The notes beneath the pieces were generated by a model. It worked only from the letters and a program-made list of their open reading frames with translations, was not told where the DNA came from and did not search any database. Positions 17,165 to 26,377 of a stretch of 64,000 nt of DNA are shown here, piece after piece. Position 1 is the first letter of the stretch. Each line of letters opens with the position of its first letter. The position numbers were made by a program, and so were the translations under genes. Source of the DNA: CALKWS01 sp051020515 (GTDB taxonomy: Bacteria; Actinomycetota; Actinomycetes; Actinomycetales; Beutenbergiaceae); assembly GCF_051020515.1 (NCBI RefSeq), contig NZ_CP194857.1, positions 1,984,001-2,048,000 of the forward strand, written 5' to 3'.

Positions 17165-17786
17165 CGGCCGGTTCCACCCCGAACAACTGCACCCGCGGGT
17201 TCTTCGTGCGCAGGTACCGCCCGGCCCCGCTGATCGTCCCACCGGTCCCGGTGGTGGCCACCAGCACGTCCACCTGCCCGTCGGTGTCGGCCCAGATCTC
17301 CGGCCCGGTGGTGGTCTCATGCACGTGCGGGTTCGCCGGGTTCCCGCCCTGCCCGGACAGGAACAGGTCCGGATCGGCCTCCACCATGGCGTTCGCGTGC
17401 TGGTTGGCCCCGGCCATCCCCTCGGTGCCGGGGGTGAAGATCACCTCAGCACCCAGCGCCCGAAGCACCGCCGCACGTTCGGAGGACACGTCGTCGGGCA
17501 TCACGATGACCACCCGGTAGCCGAGCACGGCGCCGATCCAGGCGAAGGCGATCCCGGTGTTGCCGCTGGTGGCCTCCAGGATCGTGCCGCCCGGGCGGAG
17601 CCGCCCATCGGCCTCCGCGGCGCGCACGATCGCCAGCGCGGTGCGATCCTTGACGCTGAAGCCGGGGTTCTGGGACTCCAGCTTGACCAGGACCCGGGCG
17701 TGCAGGTGCTCGGCGCTCAGGGCGCCCACCCGCACCAGCGGGGTGTGTCCGACCAGTTCGGTCAGGTCGGCGTAGATGCGTGCCAT
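16846..17786 (-). CDS. cysK: O-acetylserine sulfhydrylase (cysteine synthase), one-base frameshift
   Basis: A pyridoxal-phosphate enzyme that makes cysteine from O-acetylserine and sulfide. The start at 17786 (MARIYADLTELVGHTPLVRV) leads into the PLP lysine in NPGFSVKDRTALAI, the SGNTGIAFAW loop, and VATTGTGGTISGAGRYLR. At 16978 one G is missing relative to the duplicate at 11300, shifting the frame after GLIVGVSS. With that base the protein is a normal 313 aa ending ELFDHVRR. Because target-site copies start identical, this is either a new mutation or a sequencing error. If real, the gene loses its C-terminal 60 residues. Confidence 0.88.
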
Positions 17787-17922
17787 CGATGCTCCAAGAA
17801 GAGGTGTCAGGGTGCCTGCGGAGCGTACGGTACCGGCGGGCCCGGAAGGGCCGACGACGGCGCCCCGTCCGGATCCTGGGCGGCGCCGGTGTGCCGGGTC
17901 GGTCCGCGGCCGGTCTGCGGTG

Positions 17923-19173
17923 TCACTCGTCGCTGACGCGGGCGATGGTGTCGGTGGGCGGTCCGCCGAGCACCGCGTCCTCATCGGGACGGTGGCGCAG
18001 CACGCTCTCGATGTAGGAGGTGACCACCTCCGGCAGCGGCACGTCCCGCCCGCGCTCCTGGGCCATGAACCAGCGGTGTTCGAGCATCTCGTGGAAGATC
18101 TCGGCCGGCTCCAGCTTCCGGCTGAGATCTCGGGGCACCGCCCGCACGGTCGGCTCGAACACCTCGGTGAGCCAGTCGTGGGCCACGTACTCCTCGTCGT
18201 CGCCGAGCCGGTCGGTGGCCGCCCGGTAGGTGTCCATGTCGTTGAGCAACCGGCGGGCCTGGTTCTCCTGCACGTCCAGACCGGTCAGGCGCATCAGACG
18301 CCGGTGGTGGTGGCCGGCGTCGACCACCTTGGGCTGGATCTGTACCGAGGTGCCGTCGATGTCGGTGGTGATCTGCAGTTCGCCCACGTCGTAACCCAGG
18401 GCGTTCAGCCGCCGGATCCGGTCCGCGACCCGCCAGCGATCGGCGGTGCCGAACTCTTCGAGGTCGGTCAGCGTCGACCACAGGTCCTGGTAGCGCTCCA
18501 CGAGCATCTCGCCGATGGCGACGGTGTCCACCTCCTCCATCAGCAGGTCCCCGGCGTCCAGGTCCATCAGTTCCCCGATGATGTTCACCCGGGCGATCTC
18601 CAGGTCGTACTCACGCTGGCCGCGGGTGAGTTCGCCGTGCAGCTCCCCCGTCTCGGCGTCGACGAGGTAGGCGGCGAACTCTCCCGCGTCGCGCCGGAAC
18701 AGGGTGTTGGACAGGGACACGTCACCCCAGTAGAAGCCGGTCAGGTGCAGCCGCACCAGCAGCACGGCCAGGGCGTCGATGAGCCGGGTGGCCGTCTCGG
18801 GGGCCAGGTGCCGGCTGAACAGGGCGCGGTAGGGCAGGGAGAACCGCAGGTGCTCGGTGACCAGGGCGGAGTTCAGTGCCTCGCCATCGGGACTGCGCCG
18901 GCCGGTGATCACCCCGACCGGGCGCACCGAGGGCACGTCGAGCCGGTTCAGGTCCCGCAGCAACTGGTACTCGCGGTAGGCGACCGATTCCCCGATCTCC
19001 TTGATCGCGATGACGCGGCCGGACAGGCGCACGAACCGCACGATGTGCCGGGAGATACCGCGGGGCAGCGCCGCGATCGTCTCGGCCGGCCAGTCCTCCA
19101 GCGGCACGTGCCAGGGCAGGTCCAGCAGGGCTGGGTCCGGTGCGGCCGCGGTGATCTGCAACGAGGTGGGCAT
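17923..19173 (-). CDS. DUF4032 protein with kinase-like fold
   Basis: A 416-aa cytoplasmic protein of the DUF4032 type, found widely in actinobacteria. The N-terminal half looks like an atypical kinase of the lipopolysaccharide-kinase group: VIAIKEIGESVAYREYQLL (Lys and Glu positions), LVTEHLRFSLPY (hinge), HLTGFYWGDVSLSNTLF (catalytic-loop-like Asp and Asn) and AYLVDAETGEL (metal-binding-like Asp). The C-terminal half is the DUF4032 region (VQIQPKVVDAGHHHRRLM, VAHDWLTEVFEPTVRAVP, EIFHEMLEHRWFMAQERGRD). The substrate is unknown. It lies downstream of the orphan sugar-ABC ATPase, separated by a strong terminator. Confidence 0.8.
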   Translation of the reverse strand: MPTSLQITAAAPDPALLDLPWHVPLEDWPAETIAALPRGISRHIVRFVRLSGRVIAIKEIGESVAYREYQLLRDLNRLDVPSVRPVGVITGRRSPDGEALNSALVTEHLRFSLPYRALFSRHLAPETATRLIDALAVLLVRLHLTGFYWGDVSLSNTLFRRDAGEFAAYLVDAETGELHGELTRGQREYDLEIARVNIIGELMDLDAGDLLMEEVDTVAIGEMLVERYQDLWSTLTDLEEFGTADRWRVADRIRRLNALGYDVGELQITTDIDGTSVQIQPKVVDAGHHHRRLMRLTGLDVQENQARRLLNDMDTYRAATDRLGDDEEYVAHDWLTEVFEPTVRAVPRDLSRKLEPAEIFHEMLEHRWFMAQERGRDVPLPEVVTSYIESVLRHRPDEDAVLGGPPTDTIARVSDE

Positions 19174-19263
19174 GCAGATGATTCTGACAGCCCCACGCGG
19201 TGGCCGGGAAACTCAAGGGGTGGAGCCGGCGCTGGCGGCACTGCGGGCACTGGCGGCACATGC

Positions 19264-19302
19264 GGAACGGGGCGGGATCCCGGTTGGATCCCGCCCCGTT
19301 CC
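19264..19302. terminator. Strong hairpin between the ABC ATPase and DUF4032 genes
   Basis: A perfect 17-bp stem (GGAACGGGGCGGGATCC and its complement) encloses the 5-base loop CGGTT. It lies 34 bp beyond the stop of the minus-strand ATPase gene. There is no long T tract, as is common in high-GC genomes. It should end transcription from 20459 leftward. Confidence 0.75.
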
Positions 19303-19335
19303 TGCGCATGTCTCAGTGCGCGTTCACCGGTCTGA

Positions 19336-20459
19336 TCAGTTCGGCAGACGCTCACCGGTCGCGGAGGAGAACACGTGCGACTCACCCTCGCGGATCCGGA
19401 CGTAGATCCGGTCGCCCTTCATCGGGACCTTGCGCGGGTCGGTGCGCACGATGACCTGCGCCTCACCGGCACCGGAGGTGACGTGCTCGGCCACCTCCTT
19501 GTCGCCCAGTTGGCCGTAGACGAAGGCGTCGGAACCGAGTTCCTCCACCACGTTCACGTCGACCGGGAAGGCGCCCTCGTCGCCCTCGGTGGTCAGGTCC
19601 AGCGACTCGGGACGGAAGCCGAGGGTGATCTCGTTCTTGTCGGCCTCGGTGAGGGCATCCTGCGTGGTGCGGGCCAGCGGGATGTGGGTGTTACCCAGGT
19701 GGGCCTTGCCCTCGGAGACACCGAAGGAGCCCAGGTTCATCGCCGGGGAGCCGATGAAGCCGGCCACGAACACGTTCGCCGGGGTGTCGTACATCTCCCG
19801 GGGGGTGCCCACCTGCTGGAGCACGCCGTGGTCGAGCACCGCGATGCGGTCACCCATGGTCAGCGCCTCGGTCTGGTCGTGGGTCACGTACACGGTGGTG
19901 ACCCCCAGGCGGCGCTGCAGCGAAGCGATCTGGGTGCGGGTGGACACACGCAGTTTGGCATCCAGGTTGGACAGCGTTCATCCATGAGGAACACCTGCGG
20001 GTTACGCACGATCGCGCGGCCCATCGCCACACGCTGACGCTGACCACCGGAGAGGGCCTTCGGCTTACGGTCCAGGTACTCGCTCAGGTCCAGGATCTTG
20101 GCGGCGTTCTCCACCCGCTCACGGATCTCGGACTTGGGGTTACCGGCGATCTTCAGGGCGAAGCCCATGTTGTCGGCCACCGACATGTGCGGGTACAGCG
20201 CGTAGTTCTGGAACACCATCGCGATGTCCCGGTCCTTGGGCTGCACGTCGGTGACGTCGCGGTCACCGATCAGGATGCGGCCGGAGTTGACGTCCTCCAG
20301 GCCGGCGAGCATCCGCAGCGAGGTGGACTTACCGCAACCCGAGGGGCCTACGAGGACCAGGAACTCGCCGTCGGCGATCTCCAGGTTGAGTGCGTCCACA
20401 GCGGGACGCTCAGTGCCCGGGTAGGTCCGGGTCGCGTGGTCGAAAGTGACCGTTGCCAT
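19336..20459 (-). CDS. Orphan sugar ABC transporter ATPase, MsiK/UgpC type (frameshift)
   Basis: The ATP-hydrolysing subunit for carbohydrate importers. The ATG at 20459 follows GGAGGG. It has Walker A GPSGCGKST, Q-loop MVFQNYALYPHMSV, signature LSGGQRQRVAMGRA and Walker B QVFLMDE. At about 19976 one base is missing (GATGAACGCTG for GATGAACCGCTG). The next frame then gives the expected LSNLDAKLRVSTRTQ, VYVTHDQTEALTMGDR, and the C-terminal TOBE/regulatory domain (GFRPESLDL, VYVRIREGESHVF type). Corrected length is 374 aa. It has no permease neighbours, so it resembles MsiK, which serves several sugar importers. The importer at 61335-64000 is one candidate client. Confidence 0.88.
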
Positions 20460-20599
20460 GATGATTCCCTCCACCGGCAGGTACGTGCCGGACGATCCGT
20501 TGTGAAGAGTGTCAGAGTGTCTCCGCTGACACAGCCGGTGAGGAACACCGGCCGAGAGTCATTGTGCCACACGTCACGTTCTTCGCCGCGTGAGGCATC

Positions 20600-21466
20600 T
20601 CACTGCTCGCGCAGGTCCGCCAGTGCGTGCAGGAGTTCGGCCATGGCCTCCTCATCGGCCACCCGCACGGTGGCCACGGACTCGGCGGTGCCCACTTTCA
20701 CGCCCAGGTCGCCCTCGCCCAGTACGGCCAGGGCCGTCTCATCGGTGACGTCGTCGCCGGCGAACAGGACGGCGACGCCCGCGCCGTCGCGTTCGGTGCG
20801 CAACCGGTGGCGCAGAGTGGCCACCGCCTCTCCCTTGGTGGCCTGCACCACCGGGATCTCCACCACCTGGTTGCCCGGCTGGGTGTAGGTGCCCGGCCAA
20901 CTGCCCGGCCCGGCCAGTGCGAACGCCAGCGCCCGCTGGGCCGCCTCGGCGTCGGCCACGGGACGGGTGTGCAGCGCGGCGGAGGCGGGTTTGTGCTCCA
21001 CCCAGGCGCCGTCGAACTCCGGTTCGGCGGCGATGCGCTCCAGGGCGTCGGTGACCCTGGTCAGCAATTCGCGCGCCCCGGGCTCCAGATCGAACGGCAT
21101 CATCTGCACGGTGCCGTCGGGTTCGACCTGCCCGGTCTGGGCGCCGTGGCTGCCGACCAGCCAGGTGCCCGCCGGTGGCGTGGCCAACTCGGCCAGGTCT
21201 GCTGCCGGCCGGCCGGAGACCAGGGCGAGTTGGACGGCGTCGGCCCCGGACAGGCGCACCAGCGCTTCGGCGGCCCGCGGGATCGGCCGGGACCGGTTGG
21301 GGTCGGGGACCAGCGGTGCCAGCACGCCGTCGAAGTCCAGGGCCACCAGGAGGTGCTCGGCCCGGACGAAGGTGGCCAGGTGCTCGGCCAGTTCGGCGGG
21401 TGGGGTGGGTGCCGCCGCCGGCGCAGGGGAATCGCTGCCCGCGCCCGGGGTGTGTGGGGACGTCAT
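20600..21466 (-). CDS. otsB: Trehalose-6-phosphate phosphatase
   Basis: A HAD-superfamily phosphatase of 288 aa that completes trehalose synthesis. The nucleophile motif is LLVALDFDGVLAPLV. VQLALVSGRPAADLAEL, WLVGSHGAQTGQ and the acidic motif FAGDDVTDETALAVL follow. The ATG at 21466 overlaps the otsA stop (ATGA), so the two are translationally coupled; an upstream ATG is in frame but would overlap otsA deeply. Trehalose serves as an osmolyte and desiccation protectant. Confidence 0.93.
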   Translation of the reverse strand: MTSPHTPGAGSDSPAPAAAPTPPAELAEHLATFVRAEHLLVALDFDGVLAPLVPDPNRSRPIPRAAEALVRLSGADAVQLALVSGRPAADLAELATPPAGTWLVGSHGAQTGQVEPDGTVQMMPFDLEPGARELLTRVTDALERIAAEPEFDGAWVEHKPASAALHTRPVADAEAAQRALAFALAGPGSWPGTYTQPGNQVVEIPVVQATKGEAVATLRHRLRTERDGAGVAVLFAGDDVTDETALAVLGEGDLGVKVGTAESVATVRVADEEAMAELLHALADLREQ

Positions 21467-22938
21467 CAGCGCTCCTGGGTGAGGGCCTGGAGTGTGGACA
21501 GGAACGCCTGCGCCCACTGGCGCACGTCGTTGTCCATCACCCGCCTGCGCAGGGCGCGCATCCGTCGTCGTCGGTCCCGCTCGGGCATGTCGATGGCGCG
21601 CATGATCGCGGCCTTGGTGCCCTCGATGTCGTGCGGGTTGATCAGCAGCGCCTGCGGCAGGTCGGCGGCCGCACCGGCGAACTCGCTGAGCACCAGCACT
21701 CCACCCAGGTCGTGGCGGGCGGCGGCGTACTCCTTGGCCACCAGGTTCATCCCGTCCCGCAGGGACGTCACCAGCATCACGTCGGCGGCCAGGTACAGCG
21801 CCGCCATCTCCTCCATCGGGTAGGAGTGGTGCATGTAGTAGATCGCGGCGCCCGCGAGGGAGCCGTGCTGGCCGTTGATATGCCCCACGGATTCCTCGAT
21901 CTGGTGGCGCAGTGCCTGGTACTGCTCCACCCGCTCCCGGCTGGGACTGGCCACCTGCACCAGCGCCGTGCCGGGGGCGGTGATCTTGCCTTCGTCCAAC
22001 AACTCCCCGAAGGCCTTGAACCGGTGCCGGATCCCCTTGGTGTAGTCCAGGCGGTCCACGCCGAGCAGCACCGTCCTCGGATCGCCCAGTTCCCTGCGGA
22101 TCTGGGCGGCGCGCTCCAGTACCGGCTCACTGCGCGCCACCTCGTCGAAGTGGGCGGCATCGATGGAGATCGGGAACGCGGCGGCGCGGACCTGTCGGCG
22201 CCCGGTGTTATGGGCGTCGTCGGCGTCATCGGCCTGGGTGCCCGGGTCGATGGCGATCTCGTTGCCCCGGGTGCTGTGGGTGGTGAAGCGGCGCACCGCG
22301 CGCAGGAAGTTCGCGGCGTCCCCACTGCGCTGGAAGCCCACCAAGTCCGCCCCGAGCAGGCCCTCGATCACCGCCGACCGCCACGGCAGTTGGCCGAACA
22401 GTTCCACCGGTGGGAAGGGGATGTGGTTGAAGAAGCCGATGCGCAGGTCCGGTCGCATCCGGCGCAGCATCGCCGGGACCAGTTGGAGCTGGTAATCCTG
22501 TACCCACACCTCGGCACCCTGATCGGCGGCGTCGGCAGCCTCGGTGGCGAAGCGTTCGTTGACTTTGCGATAGGTGTTCCACCAGTGCCGGTGGTACTCC
22601 GGGGGCACGATCACGTCGTGGTACAGCGGCCACAGGGTGGCGTTGGAGAAGCCTTCGTAGTAGTCGGTGACCTCCTGCTGCGTCAGCGGCACCGGCCGCA
22701 GGTGGATGCCCTCGGCCTCGAACGGGTCCAGGTCCTCCTCGGTACGGCCCGGCCAGCCCACCCAGGCGCCGTCACCGGAGCGCATCAGTGGCGCTAAGGC
22801 CGTCACCAGCCCGCCGGGGGAGCGGGTCCACTGCACGGTCCCGTCCTGGTCGACGGTGGCATCGACCGGGAGCCGGTTGGCCACCACCACGAAGTCGTGG
22901 CCCCGACCGGTTGAACCTGCTGACCTGTTCTTCGCCAT
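21466..22938 (-). CDS. otsA: Trehalose-6-phosphate synthase
   Basis: A GT20 glycosyltransferase joining UDP-glucose and glucose-6-phosphate, about 490 aa from ATG 22938. Motifs include VVANRLPVDATV, SPGGLVTALAPLM, WVQDYQLQLVPAMLRRM, GFFNHIPFPPVELF, VDRLDYTKGIRHR and LRDGMNLVAKEYAAAR. The frame stays open 81 bp upstream, but the extra residues lack conservation. First gene of the otsA-otsB operon, divergent from the kinase gene. Confidence 0.94.
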   Translation of the reverse strand: MAKNRSAGSTGRGHDFVVVANRLPVDATVDQDGTVQWTRSPGGLVTALAPLMRSGDGAWVGWPGRTEEDLDPFEAEGIHLRPVPLTQQEVTDYYEGFSNATLWPLYHDVIVPPEYHRHWWNTYRKVNERFATEAADAADQGAEVWVQDYQLQLVPAMLRRMRPDLRIGFFNHIPFPPVELFGQLPWRSAVIEGLLGADLVGFQRSGDAANFLRAVRRFTTHSTRGNEIAIDPGTQADDADDAHNTGRRQVRAAAFPISIDAAHFDEVARSEPVLERAAQIRRELGDPRTVLLGVDRLDYTKGIRHRFKAFGELLDEGKITAPGTALVQVASPSRERVEQYQALRHQIEESVGHINGQHGSLAGAAIYYMHHSYPMEEMAALYLAADVMLVTSLRDGMNLVAKEYAAARHDLGGVLVLSEFAGAAADLPQALLINPHDIEGTKAAIMRAIDMPERDRRRRMRALRRRVMDNDVRQWAQAFLSTLQALTQER

Positions 22939-23152
22939 GCCACTCCATCGAGTTTCACTTGTTCGAGATGCCCAGTACCGGCCCCCGCTCAGCCTATCCA
23001 GGTGCCGATCGGGGTGCACGCGGCCCTCAGTGCCGGTTGCCGGTCATCGCGAACACGGCGTACCGGGCCGGGCGCCCGACGGCCGCGGTATTCGGTGCGG
23101 GACGGGGCGCCGGACACCGTCCGATCGGGTTGCTGCGGGTACCTTGAGGCGT

Positions 23153-23986
23153 ATGTCGTCGAGCCCTGATACCACGCAGCCGGTGCCCAAGGAGGTGGGC
23201 GGTTACCGGCTGCGCAGCGTCCTCGGCTCGGGCGGGATGGGCACCGTGTATGAGGCGCTGGACGGGGACAACCGGGTGGTGGCGCTGAAACTGCTGCATC
23301 CGGGCATCAGCGCGGACCCGGCCGCCAGGGCGCGGCTGCGCCGTGAGATCGCCACCCTGCACCGGGTCCGCGGCCCGCACGTGGCGCGGGTGCTGGACGC
23401 CGAGTCCGACTCCGCCGAGGCCTTCATCGTCACCGAGTTGGTCGAGGGGCAGTCCCTGGACGACTCGGTGCGTGAGCACGGTCCGCTCGATGAGGTCGAG
23501 GTGGCCGATCTGGCTGACGGATTGGCCGATGCCCTGGCCGCCATCCATGGTGCCGGGGTGGTACACCGGGACCTCAAACCCGGCAACGTGATGCTCACCG
23601 ACGCCGGACCTGTGGTGATCGACTTCGGCATCTCCCAATTGGCCGATGATTCGCGCCTGACCCAGACCGGGCTGGTCACCGGCACCCCGGGGTATGTGGA
23701 CCCCGCCGTGATGCGCGGATCCGCCCCGGGCATCACCGGGGACTGGTGGGGCTGGGCCGCGATCCTGCTGTTCGCCTTCACCGGCCGTGCCCCGTTCGGC
23801 AAGGGGCCGCTGGCCGCGGTGCTGGGCAGAGTGGAGACCGGGCGTCCGGACCTGGACGGTGTACCCGAGCCGCTGGCGCCGGTGCTACGGGCGGCGCTGC
23901 ACCCCGATCCGCAGCACCGCCTCGACCCCCGGGAGGTCCGCAAGGCGCTGGGAGAGTTCGCGCTCGGCCACACTCCACCGTGGTGA
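23153..23986 (+). CDS. Ser/Thr protein kinase (PknB-type catalytic domain)
   Basis: A Hanks-type kinase domain of 277 aa starting at ATG 23153. It has the glycine loop LGSGGMGTVYEAL, VALKLLHPG with the ATP Lys, VVHRDLKPGNVMLTDAG, VIDFGISQLA and the activation segment TGTPGYVDPAV. It stops right after the catalytic domain (ALGHTPPW), and the next frame begins at an overlapping GTG with a Pro-rich linker and membrane segments. Actinobacterial kinases of this class usually have catalytic domain, Pro-rich linker and membrane anchor in one chain, so a single-base error near 23965-23985 may split one gene. Divergent from otsA. Confidence 0.85.
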   Translation: MSSSPDTTQPVPKEVGGYRLRSVLGSGGMGTVYEALDGDNRVVALKLLHPGISADPAARARLRREIATLHRVRGPHVARVLDAESDSAEAFIVTELVEGQSLDDSVREHGPLDEVEVADLADGLADALAAIHGAGVVHRDLKPGNVMLTDAGPVVIDFGISQLADDSRLTQTGLVTGTPGYVDPAVMRGSAPGITGDWWGWAAILLFAFTGRAPFGKGPLAAVLGRVETGRPDLDGVPEPLAPVLRAALHPDPQHRLDPREVRKALGEFALGHTPPW

Positions 23987-24900
23987 TCGCCGAGCACCCC
24001 ACGGTGGCCGCGCCGCAACGACCCCCGGCGCCGCCGGCCTTTCCTCCGCATCGCCGGAGTGCCTGGCCGGCCGGCGCTGCGGGTGCCGGCGGCGCGGGTG
24101 CGGGCGCCGCGGGTGCGGGCGCCGCTGGGGTGCAGGGCCCAGCGCCGGCCGCGGGGTATCCCCCCCAGAGCCAGGCACAGCCACCGGCTCAGCACGCGCC
24201 CGGGGAGCAGCAATGGCAGCAGGCACCGGTCACACCGGCACCCGCCCGCCGGCCGGTGCAACCGGTGCACCCCGCCCCTGCCGGGCCGGAGGGCTGGCAG
24301 CACCCGCAGGAGCAGGCACCGGCGCCGATGCCGGCCTGGGCGCGACGCCCGCGGACCCGCCCGGCGGTGCTGGGGGCCTGGTTCCTGGCGGTCGTGGGTC
24401 TGGGCGCGCTCCGGCCCGCCTGGACCCTGATCGGCCTGGCGGTGGTGATGGCCCTGACCGGGGCGATCGGGGTCGGCGCCGAAGCGCTGCGGGAACGGCG
24501 GCTGCACTACGGGCGGCGTCGCTCCGATTCCGCCCGGGTGATCGCCGGTAGCCCCTGGTACCTGCTCTCCGGGACTCTGCTGACGGTCCCGGGCCTGATG
24601 GTCGGTGCCCTGGCGGCGGTGGTGATCTGGGGATTGGGCGCCTCCCGGCTCCCGCACACCGGTGTGGTGGCCCTGGCGATGGCTGCGCTCACCCTGCTGC
24701 TGTGGTGGATCCCCTCGAGCACGAGTGCCCGCACCGGTGCCCGGCACGTGCTGGCGGTGCTGGCGCCCTCGGCGCGCGTGGCCCGGATCTGGGCCGGGGT
24801 CGGCGTCCTGGTGGGATTGGTGATGTTGCTGGCGGTGGCGGGCTTCGGGGCCGAGGTCGTCTGGGACCCGGCACCGGCGCCCGCGGTGCCCACCTTCTGA
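23983..24900 (+). CDS. Pro-rich membrane protein, possibly the C-terminal half of the kinase
   Basis: 305 aa from GTG 23983, which overlaps the kinase stop (GTGA). Residues 1-125 are a Pro/Ala/Gln-rich linker (AAPQRPPAPPAFPPH, PVTPAPARRPVQPV). Residues 125-300 contain about four to five hydrophobic segments (AVLGAWFLAVVGLGAL, TLIGLAVVMALTGAIGVG, LLSGTLLTVPGLMVGALAA, VGVLVGLVMLLAVAGFG). No sensor domain is visible. It could be a separate protein coupled to the kinase, or its natural continuation. Confidence 0.65.
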   Translation: MIAEHPTVAAPQRPPAPPAFPPHRRSAWPAGAAGAGGAGAGAAGAGAAGVQGPAPAAGYPPQSQAQPPAQHAPGEQQWQQAPVTPAPARRPVQPVHPAPAGPEGWQHPQEQAPAPMPAWARRPRTRPAVLGAWFLAVVGLGALRPAWTLIGLAVVMALTGAIGVGAEALRERRLHYGRRRSDSARVIAGSPWYLLSGTLLTVPGLMVGALAAVVIWGLGASRLPHTGVVALAMAALTLLLWWIPSSTSARTGARHVLAVLAPSARVARIWAGVGVLVGLVMLLAVAGFGAEVVWDPAPAPAVPTF

Positions 24901-25083
24901 GTATCCACGTTCCGAATACCCGCACGCTGACCTGCCCGCCGTCACCAGCACGGTGAGCGCCGCGGCCGGTGCCGAGTGGCCAGTGCCACAGCACCGGTGC
25001 CTGTAGCGACGTCGGGCCAGCACGTATCCTGAACGCAAGGGGCTACCCGTTGTAGTGCCTGCTGTCGGAAAGGAACTCCCGCG

Positions 25084-25851
25084 TTGGCTTCGAAGAGCAT
25101 GGACAAGACCGCACGCCGCGAGGCGGCGCGCGCCCAGGCGGAGATACTGCGGAACCAGGCCCAGGCGCAGGACCGCAAGCAACGCATCATCATCGGTGTG
25201 ATCGCTGCGGTGATCGTCGTGCTGATTGCGGTGGCCGGGCTGATCATCTGGCAGTCCTCCCAGCGCACCCTGTTCAGCGACTTCGAGGGCGAGGTCCCCG
25301 CCGGTGCGAACGACCGCGGTGGCTTCGTGGTCGGTGCCGAGGGAGTCGGCAGTCCGAACGAGGACGCCGTCGAGGTGCAGATCTACCTGGATTACTCCTG
25401 CGTGTGGTGTGAGCGGTTCGAGGAGGTCAACGGCGCCGACATCGCCGAGATGACCGACGCGGGTGAAGTGACCGCGATCTACCACCCGGTGGCCTATCTG
25501 AATGAGTACTCCGTGCGTGCCGGTGCGGCGATGGCCGCGGTGGCCGATCGGTCACCGGAGCACCTGGTCGACTTCAACGAGCAGATGTTCGCAAGCCTGG
25601 AGCCGGGTGCCTCGGACGAGCAGATCATCGAGGTCGCCGTCAGCGTGGGCGTGCCCGAGGACGTGGCGAACACGATCACCGACGGCACCTTCACCGAGTG
25701 GGTGCAGGTGGCCAGCGACCAAGGCCGACGGGACGGTGCGATGGGCACACCCACGATCTTCGTCGACGGCACCGAGGTCGACGCCGAGCAGGAGGGCCAG
25801 AACTGGCTGAACCCCGGGGAGCTCCCGGAGTTCATCCGCTCCCAGGCGTAG
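25084..25851 (+). CDS. Membrane-anchored DsbA-like thioredoxin-fold oxidoreductase
   Basis: A 255-aa protein with a charged cytoplasmic N-terminus, one membrane helix (residues 35-57, IIIGVIAAVIVVLIAVAGLI) and an extracytoplasmic DsbA/DsbG-like domain. The redox motif is CVWC (Cys 106 and 109), and MGTPTIFVDGTE supplies the cis-Pro loop. It is predicted to form or rearrange disulfides in exported proteins. TTG 25084 follows GAAAGGAA and gives a conserved basic N-terminus. It lies upstream of tRNA-Thr, with a small hairpin between. Confidence 0.87.
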   Translation: MASKSMDKTARREAARAQAEILRNQAQAQDRKQRIIIGVIAAVIVVLIAVAGLIIWQSSQRTLFSDFEGEVPAGANDRGGFVVGAEGVGSPNEDAVEVQIYLDYSCVWCERFEEVNGADIAEMTDAGEVTAIYHPVAYLNEYSVRAGAAMAAVADRSPEHLVDFNEQMFASLEPGASDEQIIEVAVSVGVPEDVANTITDGTFTEWVQVASDQGRRDGAMGTPTIFVDGTEVDAEQEGQNWLNPGELPEFIRSQA

Positions 25852-25874
25852 CACCTGGCAGACTCACTGGTGCG

Positions 25875-25895
25875 CCTGCGGTCCGGAGCCGCAGG
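25875..25895 (+). terminator. Small hairpin after the DsbA-like gene
   Basis: A 7-bp stem (CCTGCGG and CCGCAGG) with a 7-base loop, located 23 bp after the stop codon and 6 bp before tRNA-Thr. It could be a weak terminator or a processing element for the tRNA transcript. Confidence 0.4.
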
Positions 25896-25900
25896 AACCC

Positions 25901-25973
25901 GCCACCTTAGCTCAGTTGGTAGAGCACCCGCCTTGTAAGCGGACGGTCGTCGGTTCGAGTCCGACAGGTGGCT
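25901..25973 (+). tRNA. tRNA-Thr, anticodon TGT
   Basis: A 73-base cloverleaf without encoded CCA. The acceptor stem GCCACCT pairs with AGGTGGC. The D arm is GCTCAGTTGGTAGAGC, the anticodon loop CTTGTAA has anticodon TGT, and the T arm is GTCGGTTCGAGTCCGAC. The last pair of the anticodon stem is a C-A mismatch. The copper cassette begins about 400 bp downstream. tRNA 3' ends are common integration sites, but I found no second copy of this 3' end in the window. Confidence 0.95.
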
Positions 25974-26377
25974 CTCTCTAGCCCTCTGACCTGCAGTAAC
26001 GCACTCGCCCTGGATGTGTTGATGAAGTGGGCGGAAACTGGGCGTCTACCCACTTCATCAACGCCGAGTTCTTCAGCCGCATCTGGGAGGTCACGTCCCT
26101 CCACGGCGAGCGGCTCGCAACCGGGGGACCCCGGGCCCTTCTGGTTCGCACCTGACCCTGCTCTGGCTTGCAGGCCCGCTGTCCCACGCGCCCCCCGCCC
26201 CCCCGCCTCCCCGCACCGGGTGATGAAGAGTCGATGAAGAATCCCGCGCCGCCGCTGCTGGGCTTGCTGCCGCCGGGACGGGCGTGATTATCCTCCCTTA
26301 GCCCCACGCGATGAGCCGGCCAGTTGCGCCTGGGACCTTCTTGCCCGCTAGCCAACTCCAGCAGAGGGAGACCGTTC
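25974..26377. other. Intergenic region after tRNA-Thr with a 14-bp inverted repeat
   Basis: No convincing gene lies between the tRNA and the DUF305 gene. The one structured element is an inverted repeat with 14-bp perfect arms (GTTGATGAAGTGGG at 26018-26031 and its complement at 26049-26062) around 17 bases. It may be a transcription terminator for the tRNA or a remnant end of a mobile element. A C-rich tract follows at about 26190-26215. Confidence 0.5.

Noticed and set aside
26018..26062. Inverted repeat after tRNA-Thr as an island attachment site or IS end
   Set aside because: The arms are inverted, not a direct copy of the tRNA 3' end, and no partner repeat, transposase or integrase is near. 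Recorded only as an intergenic structure.
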